Below, piece by piece: positions 15,474 to 24,536 of a DNA stretch of 64,000 nt; position 1 is the first letter of the stretch; each line of letters opens with the position of its first letter. The notes beneath the pieces were generated by a model that had not been told where the DNA came from, did not search any database, and was given only the letters and a program-made list of their open reading frames with translations. The DNA lies in contig OZ244825.1 of the NCBI GenBank assembly GCA_965220385.1, forward strand, positions 1,674,001 to 1,738,000, in the 5' to 3' direction. The position numbers and the translations under genes are program-made. Source of the DNA: PCPOR2b sp965220385 (GTDB lineage: Bacteria > Poribacteria > WGA-4E > PCPOR2b).

Positions 15474-17144
15474 ATGTCTGAAAACCAAGGTGAAGGTGTG
15501 TCAATTGTCCCCATTGGAGGATTGGGGGAGTTCGGGCTAAACATGATGATGTACCAATACGGCGAAGATATCATCGTCGTCGATGCTGGATTGATGTTCC
15601 CGGAAGCCGATATGCCCGGGGTAGATCTCGTTTTCCCCGATCTCACACACCTCCGCGAGAATCGAGATAAAATTAAGGGTATCATCATCACCCACGCGCA
15701 CGAAGACCACGTCGGCGGACTGGCATTCTTTCTCCGCCAGATTAACGTGCCTATCTACGGCACGGAATTGACACTGGCATTAGCCAAAGGAAGGCTACGC
15801 GAATATGGCGTCTTGGAAATCGCGGAGTTGAACGTTATTGGTCCCGATGATACGCTCCAACTGGGCAGCTTCAGTTTGGAGTTTATTCATGTTGCTCATA
15901 GTATCCCCGACACTGTCGCAGTCGCAATACACACACCAATCGGAACCATTGTCCACGCTACCGATTTCAAGTTCGATCAAACCCCCGTTGATAGTCGCCT
16001 AACTGAAATTCCTAAACTCGCGGCACTCGGTGAGAAGGGCGTCTTACTGCTCATTTCCGACAGCACCAACGCAGATCGTCCTGGCTTCACCCCTTCCGAA
16101 CGTTCAATCCATTCCGATTTGGATGGGATATTTCAAAGAACGACCGGTGGCCTTTTGCTCGCAACTTTCTCGTCAAGCCTGCACCGGGTTCAGCAATTCA
16201 TAGACCTTGCGGTTGAACACCATCGTCTGATAGCAGTCTCTGGGCGCTCAATGATTAACAACATCCGCACAGCCTCGGAGTTAGGATATCTGGACGTGCC
16301 GCAGAATCTTCTTATCGATGCGCGTGAAGTTGACCGTTTTGCTCCCCATGAGGTCGTCGTACTTAGCACCGGGAGTCAGGGCGAACCGAGATCTGCGATG
16401 GCGCTCATTGCAAAGGACGACCACGCCTTTCTGCACGTGGAGCCAGGGGATACTGTCATGATCTCGGCACGAATCATCCCCGGCAACGAGCAATCCGTGC
16501 GTCACATGATCAACCACCTACTGCGTCGGGGTGTCCATGTCTTACACGAGAGAAATGCGAATGTTCACGTCTCAGGGCATGGCGCGCAAGAAGATCTTAA
16601 GTTGATGATGAACCTTGTTCGACCGAAGTTCTTTATCCCCGCACACGGAGAACACAGTAATCTTGTCCAACACGCTGAACTTGCCGAAGAGGTCGGGATG
16701 CTCCCGGACAATATCACAGTGGCTGAGGACGGAGATCTAATCACCTTAACCCCTGATTCTTGCGATGTTCAAGGGAAAGTACCAGCGGGGCGTGTTCTTG
16801 TGGATGGAAAGATTGATATGGGTGTTGAAAACATTGTAGTGCATGATCGACAGCAGCTCGCTCAAGACGGTATGGTTATTCCGATTGTAGTTCTCAACAG
16901 CAACAACGGTGAAGTTACTGCAGGTCCAGACATGGTTTCCAGAGGTTTTGTCCACATGGATGAATCCGAGGATCTGATGGACGAAGCCAAAGAGATTGTC
17001 ATCCACGCAATCAACCATCTAAGTCCAGAAGGAAAAAGTGAAGCGGAAACAGTGCAGGAGGAAATTCGGGTGGTGTTGCGGCGGTTTTTCAAAAGAAAAA
17101 CGGATCGTCGTCCGATGGTGCTTCCTGTCGTTATGCGGGTTTGA
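15474..17144 (+). CDS. rnj: Ribonuclease J
   Basis: A 556-residue metallo-beta-lactamase/beta-CASP nuclease for mRNA decay and rRNA maturation, with endo- and 5'-exonuclease activity. The zinc motif is H74-A-H76-E-D78-H79 in ITHAHEDHVGG; family members usually have HGHEDH. The beta-CASP part includes SDSTNADRPGFTPSE, and the RNA-specific motif HVSGHGAQEDLK is present. The C-terminal domain ends with ALxxxF-type FKRKTDRRPMVLPVVM. The start at ATG 15474 follows GGAGG at about 14 bases; a TTG at 15453 lies at the ribosome site itself and is rejected. Finding RNase J in a diderm agrees with a non-proteobacterial lineage. Confidence 0.95.
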   Translation: MSENQGEGVSIVPIGGLGEFGLNMMMYQYGEDIIVVDAGLMFPEADMPGVDLVFPDLTHLRENRDKIKGIIITHAHEDHVGGLAFFLRQINVPIYGTELTLALAKGRLREYGVLEIAELNVIGPDDTLQLGSFSLEFIHVAHSIPDTVAVAIHTPIGTIVHATDFKFDQTPVDSRLTEIPKLAALGEKGVLLLISDSTNADRPGFTPSERSIHSDLDGIFQRTTGGLLLATFSSSLHRVQQFIDLAVEHHRLIAVSGRSMINNIRTASELGYLDVPQNLLIDAREVDRFAPHEVVVLSTGSQGEPRSAMALIAKDDHAFLHVEPGDTVMISARIIPGNEQSVRHMINHLLRRGVHVLHERNANVHVSGHGAQEDLKLMMNLVRPKFFIPAHGEHSNLVQHAELAEEVGMLPDNITVAEDGDLITLTPDSCDVQGKVPAGRVLVDGKIDMGVENIVVHDRQQLAQDGMVIPIVVLNSNNGEVTAGPDMVSRGFVHMDESEDLMDEAKEIVIHAINHLSPEGKSEAETVQEEIRVVLRRFFKRKTDRRPMVLPVVMRV

Positions 17145-17235
17145 TAGCGGTTTGGTAGGCTTGTGATAGCTAAGACAGCGGTTGTCTACAAAACTGTTTG
17201 AATTGCTAAAGCCGCAATGAGAACTATATACACCA

Positions 17236-17670
17236 TTACAGATCGAAAATTACCTGTGCCAACCATCGATTATCCGGAGTTTGTTCAACGATTAATTGAT
17301 GATACGTGATGCTCTTAATCTCTGTGTAGACAACGTGTTTCGTAAAATCCACCGGCTCGCCATAGGCAACTGCTTCCAGCCGGTACGGGGCTTCGGAAAT
17401 TTCTCGAATCTCAACCTGTCCAAAGAAAATTTCTTCCACCTCATGTCGAAAATTCAACTCATCTAGCCACACTACCATCAGTTCTTCAAGGGATTCCGCT
17501 GACACCTCGATTTCGATTTGTGTCGTTGTGCCAACCGTGCTAAGGTCTGCGATAGCATCAAATAGTCCCTGCGCTGCGTTAATGAATAGTTCCTCCAACG
17601 TGCTCCCATAAGCGCGAATCCCGATATCACCGGTATGCTCTATATATTCGTATCTTTTTATCAAACGCAC
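17236..17670 (-). CDS. Archease family protein
   Basis: A 144-residue protein of the archease family, a cofactor that activates RtcB-type RNA ligases by aiding guanylylation. It begins with YEYIEHTGDIGIRAYGSTLEELF and ends KSITYHQLIVEQ-RWLAQVIFDL, the conserved Asp/His-containing ends of the family. The start is GTG 17670; a TTG six bases in is the alternative. ribD lies directly upstream (13-base gap), so they probably share a transcript. No rtcB is in this window. Confidence 0.9.
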   Translation of the reverse strand: MRLIKRYEYIEHTGDIGIRAYGSTLEELFINAAQGLFDAIADLSTVGTTTQIEIEVSAESLEELMVVWLDELNFRHEVEEIFFGQVEIREISEAPYRLEAVAYGEPVDFTKHVVYTEIKSITYHQLIVEQTPDNRWLAQVIFDL

Positions 17671-17683
17671 TTCCCCACAGTTC

Positions 17684-18817
17684 CTACTGCACCAGATATC
17701 CTTCGATCAGAAAATCTGCCCCGATTTGGGAGATTTTCGTGTTGCGGAGTTCAAAGGTCTCAGCCAAATGAGCAATCCCTGCGCCACTAATGGGACCGGG
17801 TGCATCTTTACCACCTATAAGTTTTGGCGCAATAAAGAACATCAGCTTATCGACAATTCCCGCTTGTAGGGCAGCGGCATTGATTTCTCCACCACCTTCG
17901 ATTAACACACTTGTGATTTCCCTTCGTCCAAGTTCTCGCATTAACGCGCTTAAACAGACCCGCCCTTCCTGTGTTTGGAGAATGAGCACATCGGCACCGG
18001 CGGTTTTCAAAGCCTCGATTTTTTCTATGGGTGCTTTTTCTGTGACGGCGATTAGTGTGCCCGCATTGCTGTCCGGATTAAAAACTTTTGCTCCAAGCGG
18101 TGTGCGACCATGCGAATCAACGATCACACGAATCGGATCTTCATTCTTCCTGTCTGACAAACGTGTAGTCAGCGATGGATTATCTTGTAACACAGTCCCA
18201 ATACCGACGAGAATTGCATCAACCTGAGCGCGAACCTCATGCCCCTTCTGTCGCGAGGCTTCTGACGTAATCCACTGGGATTCGCCTGAAGCGGTGGCAA
18301 TTTTTCCGTCTAAGCTGATTGCGGATTTGAGAATAACAAAGGGGCGTTGGGTGGTGATGTATTTGATAAATACTTCGTTAAGTTGCCGTGATTCCGACTC
18401 ACAAAGCCCTACCTGAACGGGTATGCCTGCTTCCTCAAGTTGGCGTATGCCGTTGCCAGCAACCTGTGGATTTGGATCTTTCATCGCAATGAGAACATTG
18501 GCTAGTTTCGCACGAATAACCGCTTCAGTGCAGGGCGGTGTCCGACCCCAATGACAACAAGGTTCCAGCGTGACGTACATTGTCGCGCCCTGTGCAAGTC
18601 CTTTGACTTGATTCAGCGCATGAATTTCTGCGTGGGCATCCCCAGCCTTTCGGTGATACCCTTCGCCAACAATTTCGCCATTTTGGACAATAACTGCACC
18701 AACCATAGGATTTGGGCTGGTACATCCACGCGCCCGCGCCGCTAACTTTAGGGCGTGCTCCATAAAATTTCTGTCTCTCGCCGACCATTGAGTGTTCTTG
18801 GACAAAGCAAACTCCAT
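17684..18817 (-). CDS. ribD: Bifunctional riboflavin biosynthesis deaminase/reductase
   Basis: A 377-residue two-domain enzyme. The N-terminal half is the zinc deaminase with HAEIHAL and EPCCHWGRTPPC, acting on diaminohydroxyphosphoribosylaminopyrimidine. The C-terminal half is the NADPH-dependent reductase with KSAISLDGKIATASGESQWI and LIEGGGEINAAAL. ATG 18817 has GGAAG five bases upstream. Archease follows on the same strand. No FMN riboswitch is visible upstream. Confidence 0.96.
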   Translation of the reverse strand: MEFALSKNTQWSARDRNFMEHALKLAARARGCTSPNPMVGAVIVQNGEIVGEGYHRKAGDAHAEIHALNQVKGLAQGATMYVTLEPCCHWGRTPPCTEAVIRAKLANVLIAMKDPNPQVAGNGIRQLEEAGIPVQVGLCESESRQLNEVFIKYITTQRPFVILKSAISLDGKIATASGESQWITSEASRQKGHEVRAQVDAILVGIGTVLQDNPSLTTRLSDRKNEDPIRVIVDSHGRTPLGAKVFNPDSNAGTLIAVTEKAPIEKIEALKTAGADVLILQTQEGRVCLSALMRELGRREITSVLIEGGGEINAAALQAGIVDKLMFFIAPKLIGGKDAPGPISGAGIAHLAETFELRNTKISQIGADFLIEGYLVQ

Positions 18818-19081
18818 TAATCTTCCGTCGCGCTGAAAGGGTTTTCACCGGAATCAATCCTATCAGAATTATATCACAGCACACTTGATAAAGCAAAATC
18901 GACAATCTATCCTATCCAAGGGATAGGCACTTTGTCTGCACGAATCGGCAACAGAAGTACTCTGGCAATTTTCCTACACACCTAACTACTCAGGAGTGCT
19001 ATAATTTCGGTGAAGAATTGCGAGAAAGTCGGATTTAATAGGGTTATAATATTCATCAAAATATGCAGTTGGCAAGGTATT

Positions 19082-21319
19082 ATGAGAATGAAATTGCTGG
19101 AACCAACATCACCTTCAATCAGTGAAAAAATCAGTAATCTGCTCTCCTCTGAAGAGGAGGAAATCATCCGTGTCTCCACCGACCTTAATCGGCAAGGAAA
19201 ATTTGTCATGCAGTGGATAGTCGTTACCAATAAACGTCTCCTGCTAGTTTCCATGGCACCTCCGGGTGCCATCGTCGAAGTGCCTATGGAAGAGCTAACC
19301 ATTGTGCATACGGAGGCACTCGTCGGTGGGGGACGTTTGAACATTGAGCGAAAAAACAGAGAAACCGTTACCATCCCTTACTCCAGTTCTTTAGCGGAGA
19401 AATTTTCTGAAGTCACACGAGGAATTGAGCAACTCCGCAAGGGGGAACCTTTCCTAATCAACACACAGCTTGACCGTAAACGATGCGAGAAATGTGACAG
19501 GCTTCTACCCGAGAAAAACAGTATTTGTCCCGCCTGTATTCGGCGTCTTGCAACGTTGCAGCGCATCGCTACCTATCTAAAACCTTACAGAAAACATGCT
19601 CTCCTCTTAGCCGTTGTCTCTTTAGTAGGGATGGGCACAGCAGTGGTTCCTCCAATGCTAACCCGGCAGATCGTAGATGGTGTGCTGGTGCCAACGGGGG
19701 AACATGCGAACGAGATGTCTGAACGATTAGCTCTGCTTGGTTTACTTGTACTCGGGTTGATCGCCATGCGTGTATTAAACTGGGGTATGGAATGGGCACA
19801 CGGTTGGACGGTGAGTTGGTTAGGCGCGCAGATTACCGCGGATATCCGCAACCGACTCTACCAACAGCTGGAGTTACTCTCCCTTCAATTTTATGACAGG
19901 AGACAGGTTGGTGCGGTCATGTCCCGCGTAACTCGAGATGCCGGAAGATTACAGGAATTTCTGGTCGAAGGACTCCCCTATCTGATCATTAACACGTTCA
20001 TGCTCATCGGTATCCTGAGTATTCTTTTCTGGATGCACTGGTTGTTAGCCCTGCTGATCCTCATACCGATCCCGTTTATGCTGGGGTGGGGTGTTCTATT
20101 CTGGAAACGAATGCGACTTTACTTCAACAAATGGGATCAGGCTTGGTCAGACATCATGGCGACCGTAAACGAGGCGTTGTCCGGTATCCGTGTTGTCAAA
20201 GCTTTTGCCCAAGAAGTGAGGGAAATTGCGACATTTGGGGTTCAAAACAGGAAAATCCGGCAACTTGCCATTAGGACGGAGACGAATTGGGAGATCTTCT
20301 TTGCCACGACGACCCTTCTAACCAGCTTTGGCATGTTGATAGTTTGGTTTTTCGGCGGACGTGAGGTAGTGGCAGACACGCTGACCATTGGGACACTGTT
20401 AGCGTTTTACGCTTATATGTGGATGCTCTACGAACCTGTCGAGTGGTTTGGCGAGGTCAACAGTTGGATGACGCGGGCATTTGCAGGTGCAGAGCGTATT
20501 TTTGAGGTTATTGACACACCAGCCGAAGCCTACAGAGACCCCGCTGCACGTCCCATTTCCAATATCAAAGGCGAAGTAAGCTTCAAGAATGTCACATTTG
20601 GTTACGATAAGAGCAAGCCCGTCCTGCATGAAATAGACCTTGATATCTCAGCCGGTGAAATGATCGGACTGGTCGGCAGATCCGGCGTTGGTAAAACAAC
20701 TACGGTTAATTTGATTTGTAGATTCTACGATGTCGATCAGGGTACAATCGAGATTGATGACATCCCTATTCAGAAGATTCGCCTTGAGGATCTGCGGAGC
20801 CAAATCGGTATCGTGCCGCAAGAGCCATTCCTGTTCAGTGGTACCGTTGCCGAAAACATCAGCTACGGGAAACCCGGGGCAAGTTTTGAGGAGATTATGG
20901 CTGCGGCGATTGCCGCGAATGCGCATGACTTTATTGTTGCGAAATCCGATGGCTATGACACGCAGGTCGGAGAGCGGGGCAGCGAACTGTCGGGCGGCGA
21001 AAAGCAACGCGTCGCTATTGCACGCGCCATCCTCCACGACCCCAAAATCCTCATCTTGGATGAGGCGACTTCGTCAGTGGATGTGGAGACCGAAAAGCAA
21101 ATTCAGGAAGCAATCGCACGGTTGACCCAAGGGCGAACCACCTTTGCCATTGCCCACCGTCTATCTACCCTACGAAATGCCGATAGACTGGTCATACTTG
21201 AGGGCGGACGTATTGTCGAGATTGGCACTCATAATGAATTGCTGGAAAAAAAAGGAATCTTCTATGAGCTGGTGCAGCTACAACAACAAACCTCAGAGAT
21301 TATTGCAGTAAAAGAATAA
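19082..21319 (+). CDS. ABC exporter (fused permease and ATPase) with N-terminal PH-like and zinc-ribbon domains
   Basis: A 745-residue half-transporter. Residues about 20-120 resemble a bacterial PH-like domain (MQWIVVTNKRLLLVS). C135, C138, C149 and C152 form a zinc ribbon. Six membrane helices span about 165-460. The ATPase has Walker A GRSGVGKTTT near 530, Q-loop PQEPFLFSG, signature LSGGEKQR near 636, Walker B ILILDEATSS and H-loop AHRLST. The start at ATG 19082 follows AAGG; the frame stays open to 19010. The type usually exports lipids, peptides or drugs as a dimer. The N-terminal extension is absent from ordinary MsbA-like exporters and could sense lipid or metal. Confidence 0.92.
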   Translation: MRMKLLEPTSPSISEKISNLLSSEEEEIIRVSTDLNRQGKFVMQWIVVTNKRLLLVSMAPPGAIVEVPMEELTIVHTEALVGGGRLNIERKNRETVTIPYSSSLAEKFSEVTRGIEQLRKGEPFLINTQLDRKRCEKCDRLLPEKNSICPACIRRLATLQRIATYLKPYRKHALLLAVVSLVGMGTAVVPPMLTRQIVDGVLVPTGEHANEMSERLALLGLLVLGLIAMRVLNWGMEWAHGWTVSWLGAQITADIRNRLYQQLELLSLQFYDRRQVGAVMSRVTRDAGRLQEFLVEGLPYLIINTFMLIGILSILFWMHWLLALLILIPIPFMLGWGVLFWKRMRLYFNKWDQAWSDIMATVNEALSGIRVVKAFAQEVREIATFGVQNRKIRQLAIRTETNWEIFFATTTLLTSFGMLIVWFFGGREVVADTLTIGTLLAFYAYMWMLYEPVEWFGEVNSWMTRAFAGAERIFEVIDTPAEAYRDPAARPISNIKGEVSFKNVTFGYDKSKPVLHEIDLDISAGEMIGLVGRSGVGKTTTVNLICRFYDVDQGTIEIDDIPIQKIRLEDLRSQIGIVPQEPFLFSGTVAENISYGKPGASFEEIMAAAIAANAHDFIVAKSDGYDTQVGERGSELSGGEKQRVAIARAILHDPKILILDEATSSVDVETEKQIQEAIARLTQGRTTFAIAHRLSTLRNADRLVILEGGRIVEIGTHNELLEKKGIFYELVQLQQQTSEIIAVKE

Positions 21320-21323
21320 CCAG

Positions 21324-21353
21324 TTTGGTAGATGTCCAACATAAACTACCAAA
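21324..21353 (+). terminator. Hairpin downstream of the ABC exporter
   Basis: TTTGGTAG (21324-21331) pairs with CTACCAAA (21346-21353) around 14 bases, only 5 bases after the stop codon. There is no T-run, so termination is uncertain. A second strong hairpin, GGCTTAGATA with TATCCAAGCC, follows at 21439-21462. Confidence 0.35.
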
Positions 21354-21524
21354 ACGTATGTTAAAACCGTAGTACACTATCAGATAAATGCTGATCTGCT
21401 CGTAGTGATTGACAAATCCACTGTGCCTCCGCAAAGATGGCTTAGATATGTCTATCCAAGCCGAGCGGTGAGCGACTTGTCACAATTTATTTGATGAAGT
21501 AGTAGTCACATTAAGGAGTCGGAA

Positions 21525-22631
21525 ATGGCACAATATAGAGGCGCGGTTATCGGACTCGGTTGGATGGGAATGCTCTACGACCTCGCACAGCGTATGGGAG
21601 TATGGCACGTCGACGATATCGATCGCCCGACACCCGAATTAGATCTGCACCGTAAATTCTACTACCACGATCGGCATTCGACTCGAAAATCAATACCGAC
21701 CAGCTATGCCGAAGCACTGTCGGATCGTTCGGAAATTGAATTGGTCGCGGCTGCTGACCGTGACAAGAGAAGACTCGCAGCTTTTGGTGAACGTTACGGT
21801 GTTCGTGCTTTATATACCGATGCCAAAAAGATGCTACAACAAGAAAAGCCAGATATCGTTGCTATCGCTACCAATACCAAAGGACGCTCTGACTTAACCT
21901 GTTACGCCGTGGAGTGCGAGGCAAAAGGCATCGTGACAGAAAAACCGATAGCGTACACCTTGGAGGAGGCAGACCACATGGTTAAGGCATGTGCTGATGC
22001 CGGTGTTCCTCTCTGTTGCGGTGCCATTTCGACCAGCCATCCGGCATTTGGTACAGCAAAGGATCTGATGACAAGTGGCACCATCGGGAACGTGATTTCC
22101 ATTGAGGCGGAGTCGGACAAGAATCTCTCACAGCACCAAAACTGGTCGTACTTTGTCGATAGCACACCCGCATGGGTTATAGGCGTAGGTGATTTGCCCA
22201 AGCGCGAATCCGGCAGTAACGAGTTCCGCGGTCAAGGCATGATGGTAACGGATGCGGGGCTTGTCGTGCATTTTAGGAAGGGCGCGCCCGCTGTACGCAT
22301 CACCGGTACGAAGGGTGAACTTTACCATCCAGAGCATTATTCCGACTGGACCCTGTTTCAGGATGTAGAAACCTCTACCGGACCACATAGGACGGAGATG
22401 CCGTGGCCCGGAGCTAAGATGCATATGGGCGGTGGTGCAACCAACGGGCTTACGGATGTCATGGACTGTTTGGCAGGTAAACTCGACGAACCGAAGAATT
22501 CGGGAAGGCGTGTCGCTGTCGCGCTTGAGGTCGAAATTGCCATAAAGTTATCCGCCGCTCAAGGTGGTGAACGGGTCGATTTACCCTTAGCCGATCGGTC
22601 TCAGGGGCTGGAATACGACTGGCATAGATAG
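21525..22631 (+). CDS. Gfo/Idh/MocA family oxidoreductase (paralogue B)
   Basis: A 368-residue NAD(P)-dependent dehydrogenase with Rossmann motif VIGLGWMG at residues 8-15 and family motif TEKPIAYT. It is a clear paralogue of the gene at 3927-5054: both share DDIDRPTP, YTDAxxML, NxKGRxDLTC, CGAIST-HP, WSYF-DS-PAWVIG-GD and the LPL-DRS-GL-YDW tail. AGGAG lies 8 bases before ATG 21525. It stands alone on its strand behind a 200-base gap. Substrate unknown, probably a polyol or modified sugar. Confidence 0.92.
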   Translation: MAQYRGAVIGLGWMGMLYDLAQRMGVWHVDDIDRPTPELDLHRKFYYHDRHSTRKSIPTSYAEALSDRSEIELVAAADRDKRRLAAFGERYGVRALYTDAKKMLQQEKPDIVAIATNTKGRSDLTCYAVECEAKGIVTEKPIAYTLEEADHMVKACADAGVPLCCGAISTSHPAFGTAKDLMTSGTIGNVISIEAESDKNLSQHQNWSYFVDSTPAWVIGVGDLPKRESGSNEFRGQGMMVTDAGLVVHFRKGAPAVRITGTKGELYHPEHYSDWTLFQDVETSTGPHRTEMPWPGAKMHMGGGATNGLTDVMDCLAGKLDEPKNSGRRVAVALEVEIAIKLSAAQGGERVDLPLADRSQGLEYDWHR

Positions 22632-22668
22632 AGGGAGAAACGAAAATAATCGGCTGTCGATTCGAAGA

Positions 22669-22686
22669 TTCCTGCCCTCGCAGGAA
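22669..22686. terminator. GC-rich hairpin between convergent genes
   Basis: TTCCTGC-CCTC-GCAGGAA is a perfect 7-bp stem with a 4-base loop, placed 37 bases after the dehydrogenase stop and before the convergent isomerase gene. A T-run is missing, so this is only a possible bidirectional terminator. Confidence 0.4.
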
Positions 22687-22790
22687 CATACACGGCTCAC
22701 AATGATCTACAGGTGATCGAAGTCTACGACTCAAATCCCGTGGCGGCGATCGAAAGTGAGGTTTGCTTCAAACGGGCAACACACCTGCTA

Positions 22791-23573
22791 TCAATCACGA
22801 ATCAAGTCGGACAGATATTGATAAGCATCGGAGACATAAAGGGGTAGATTTTCTGGATCTTTGACCTCTAATTCAACCGCAAGTGGACCCCGGTAATTAA
22901 TTGCACGAAGCTCACGGATTAACCCCGCCATATCGATTTCTCCCTTCCCGATTGGGACAGACTGAGAACCAACGTGATCTTTTACATGGACGTTGTAAAT
23001 GCGATCCGGGTACTTGCGGATAAGCGCTTTCCAATCCACACCTGCTTCATGAAAATGCCCCGTATCAATCGTAATACCAAGCTGTTCTGTAGTGATGTCT
23101 CCCAAGATCTTCTCATAATCTGTTTCATTTTGGAATTGCGAACCTACATGCGGTTCCAGTGCCACTTTTACCGGCATATCAGCGATTAACCTAACCAGTT
23201 TCCGGAGACCAGCAAGCGTGTTTTCCAAACCACCTGTTTCCCGTTTTCCGCCGGAAAATACAACCAAAGGACACTTCAACTTCACTGCTGCTTCCACATT
23301 AAGTAGTAAATCTTCGACGGAACGTTCCGCAGCTTCAACGGAGTCGGTAGAAATCGCCGAAGCGTACACCTCCGTCAAGCCTTTTAATCCTACTTCAGCT
23401 GCGCGACGCTGCAACCCCTCTGTATCCAGCCACCGAATAAGTCCAGGTGTCCAAGTAATGGGCCCTGCTAACCCCCAGTACGAATATCCTGCTACCGGCG
23501 CATGTCTAAAGGTTTCCAAGATTTCATCTAACGGTGGATTTCGCAACGCACACGTAGTACAAGATAGAATCAT
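22791..23573 (-). CDS. Sugar phosphate isomerase/epimerase-like TIM barrel
   Basis: A 260-residue xylose-isomerase-like barrel. Metal-ligand regions are visible in VALEPHVGS, ITIDTGHFHEAGVDW, YNVHVKDHVGS and LAVELEVKDPE. ATG 23573 with GAAGGGA 11 bases upstream is preferred; GTG at 23582 is the alternative. It is convergent with the Gfo/Idh/MocA gene before it and divergent from the pantoate kinase operon. These barrels commonly work with such dehydrogenases on inositol-like or keto-sugar substrates. Confidence 0.86.
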   Translation of the reverse strand: MILSCTTCALRNPPLDEILETFRHAPVAGYSYWGLAGPITWTPGLIRWLDTEGLQRRAAEVGLKGLTEVYASAISTDSVEAAERSVEDLLLNVEAAVKLKCPLVVFSGGKRETGGLENTLAGLRKLVRLIADMPVKVALEPHVGSQFQNETDYEKILGDITTEQLGITIDTGHFHEAGVDWKALIRKYPDRIYNVHVKDHVGSQSVPIGKGEIDMAGLIRELRAINYRGPLAVELEVKDPENLPLYVSDAYQYLSDLIRD

Positions 23574-23600
23574 GCCGCTCACAATCCCTTCTGATTAGCA

Positions 23601-23628
23601 TTGACAGCAGTCACTAAATCGGTATAAT
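23601..23628 (+). promoter_or_regulatory. Promoter of the pantoate kinase operon
   Basis: Perfect TTGACA (23601-23606) and TATAAT (23623-23628) boxes are 16 bases apart. The start would fall near 23635, giving a leader of about 60 bases. The promoter starts 27 bases upstream of the divergent isomerase start. Confidence 0.75.
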
Positions 23629-23696
23629 ATTCAACGACAGATATACAAGAATCACTGAACCGTTCTCAATCGAAACAAGGTCATAATACTGAAAAG

Positions 23697-24536
23697 ATGG
23701 AAAACGCGAAAGCATTCGCCCCCGGTAACCTCTCTTGCGTATTCAAGATCATCCCCCACCCCGAAGCCACCAAGATGCACTCTCTCGGCATGGGATTTAC
23801 TATTACAGAGGGTGTCGTTGTAACAGTCACCACGAGCGATACCGACACCACCGTCCGGTTTAACAGTAGTGCCCTCCATTTTCCGACCGTTACATCAGTT
23901 GTGCAAAAGCTGACATCTCAGCCCGTGGAGATAGATATTGAATCTCCCTTACCACTTGGGTGTGGGTTCGGATTAAGTGGAGCAGCTTCACTTGCTACCA
24001 CGTATGCGCTCAATAGCCTACTAGACCTGGGGAAATCTCAGGAGGAATTGGCACTGACCGCCCATGTAGCTGAGGTGGAAAATCGCACCGGATTAGGGGA
24101 TGTTTGTGCCCAATATCACGGTGGCTGTCTCGTTAAACTGAAAGAAGGCTACCCGCTCGCTGCGGAGCGGTTGCCGATTCCAGAACAGCCTATCTACTAC
24201 CGATATTTCAGTTCCATCCAGACGAAAACGATCCTTGAAAACGCGGAGCGGAGAGAGCGAATCAACCGTGCTGCGGATGAAGCATTACACGCCTTAGAAG
24301 AATTGGGAAAAGCGGGCCAGGTTGACTTTAACGCCTGTATCCAACTGTCGAAGAGGTTCTCCCTCAATAGCGGGTTGTTAGAGGATACGCACGTACAACA
24401 GACCATCCGCGAGATTGAGTTGGCAGGCGGGGTTGCATCTATGATTATGTTGGGAAATGCGGTATTCAGCACCCACCCTTTTGACGGATCTACCGAAACA
24501 AAGCTGTCTGAAGGTGAAAGAGGCAAAGTTTTATGA
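23697..24536 (+). CDS. Pantoate kinase, archaeal type (GHMP kinase)
   Basis: A 279-residue GHMP-family kinase matching the archaeal pantoate kinase family (COG1829), which phosphorylates pantoate before its joining to beta-alanine. The N-terminus AKAFAPGNLSCVFKI and the ATP-binding motif PLPLGCGFGLSGAASL at 84-99 are visible. EVENRTGLGDVCAQYHGG and the late ELAGGVASMIMLGNAVF motif follow the family. Length is right. The partner ligase overlaps by 4 bp (ATGA), which strongly supports the assignment. Ordinary bacteria make pantothenate first (PanC) and then phosphorylate it (CoaA/CoaX). No strong ribosome site is seen at ATG 23697. Confidence 0.87.
   Translation: MENAKAFAPGNLSCVFKIIPHPEATKMHSLGMGFTITEGVVVTVTTSDTDTTVRFNSSALHFPTVTSVVQKLTSQPVEIDIESPLPLGCGFGLSGAASLATTYALNSLLDLGKSQEELALTAHVAEVENRTGLGDVCAQYHGGCLVKLKEGYPLAAERLPIPEQPIYYRYFSSIQTKTILENAERRERINRAADEALHALEELGKAGQVDFNACIQLSKRFSLNSGLLEDTHVQQTIREIELAGGVASMIMLGNAVFSTHPFDGSTETKLSEGERGKVL

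Noticed and set aside
18818..19081. FMN riboswitch upstream of ribD
   Set aside because: None of the conserved FMN-element blocks could be found in the divergent gap.
22631..22790. tRNA-like segment
   Set aside because: A TTCGAA/TCAAATCC look-alike is present, but no acceptor, D and anticodon stems can be built around it.
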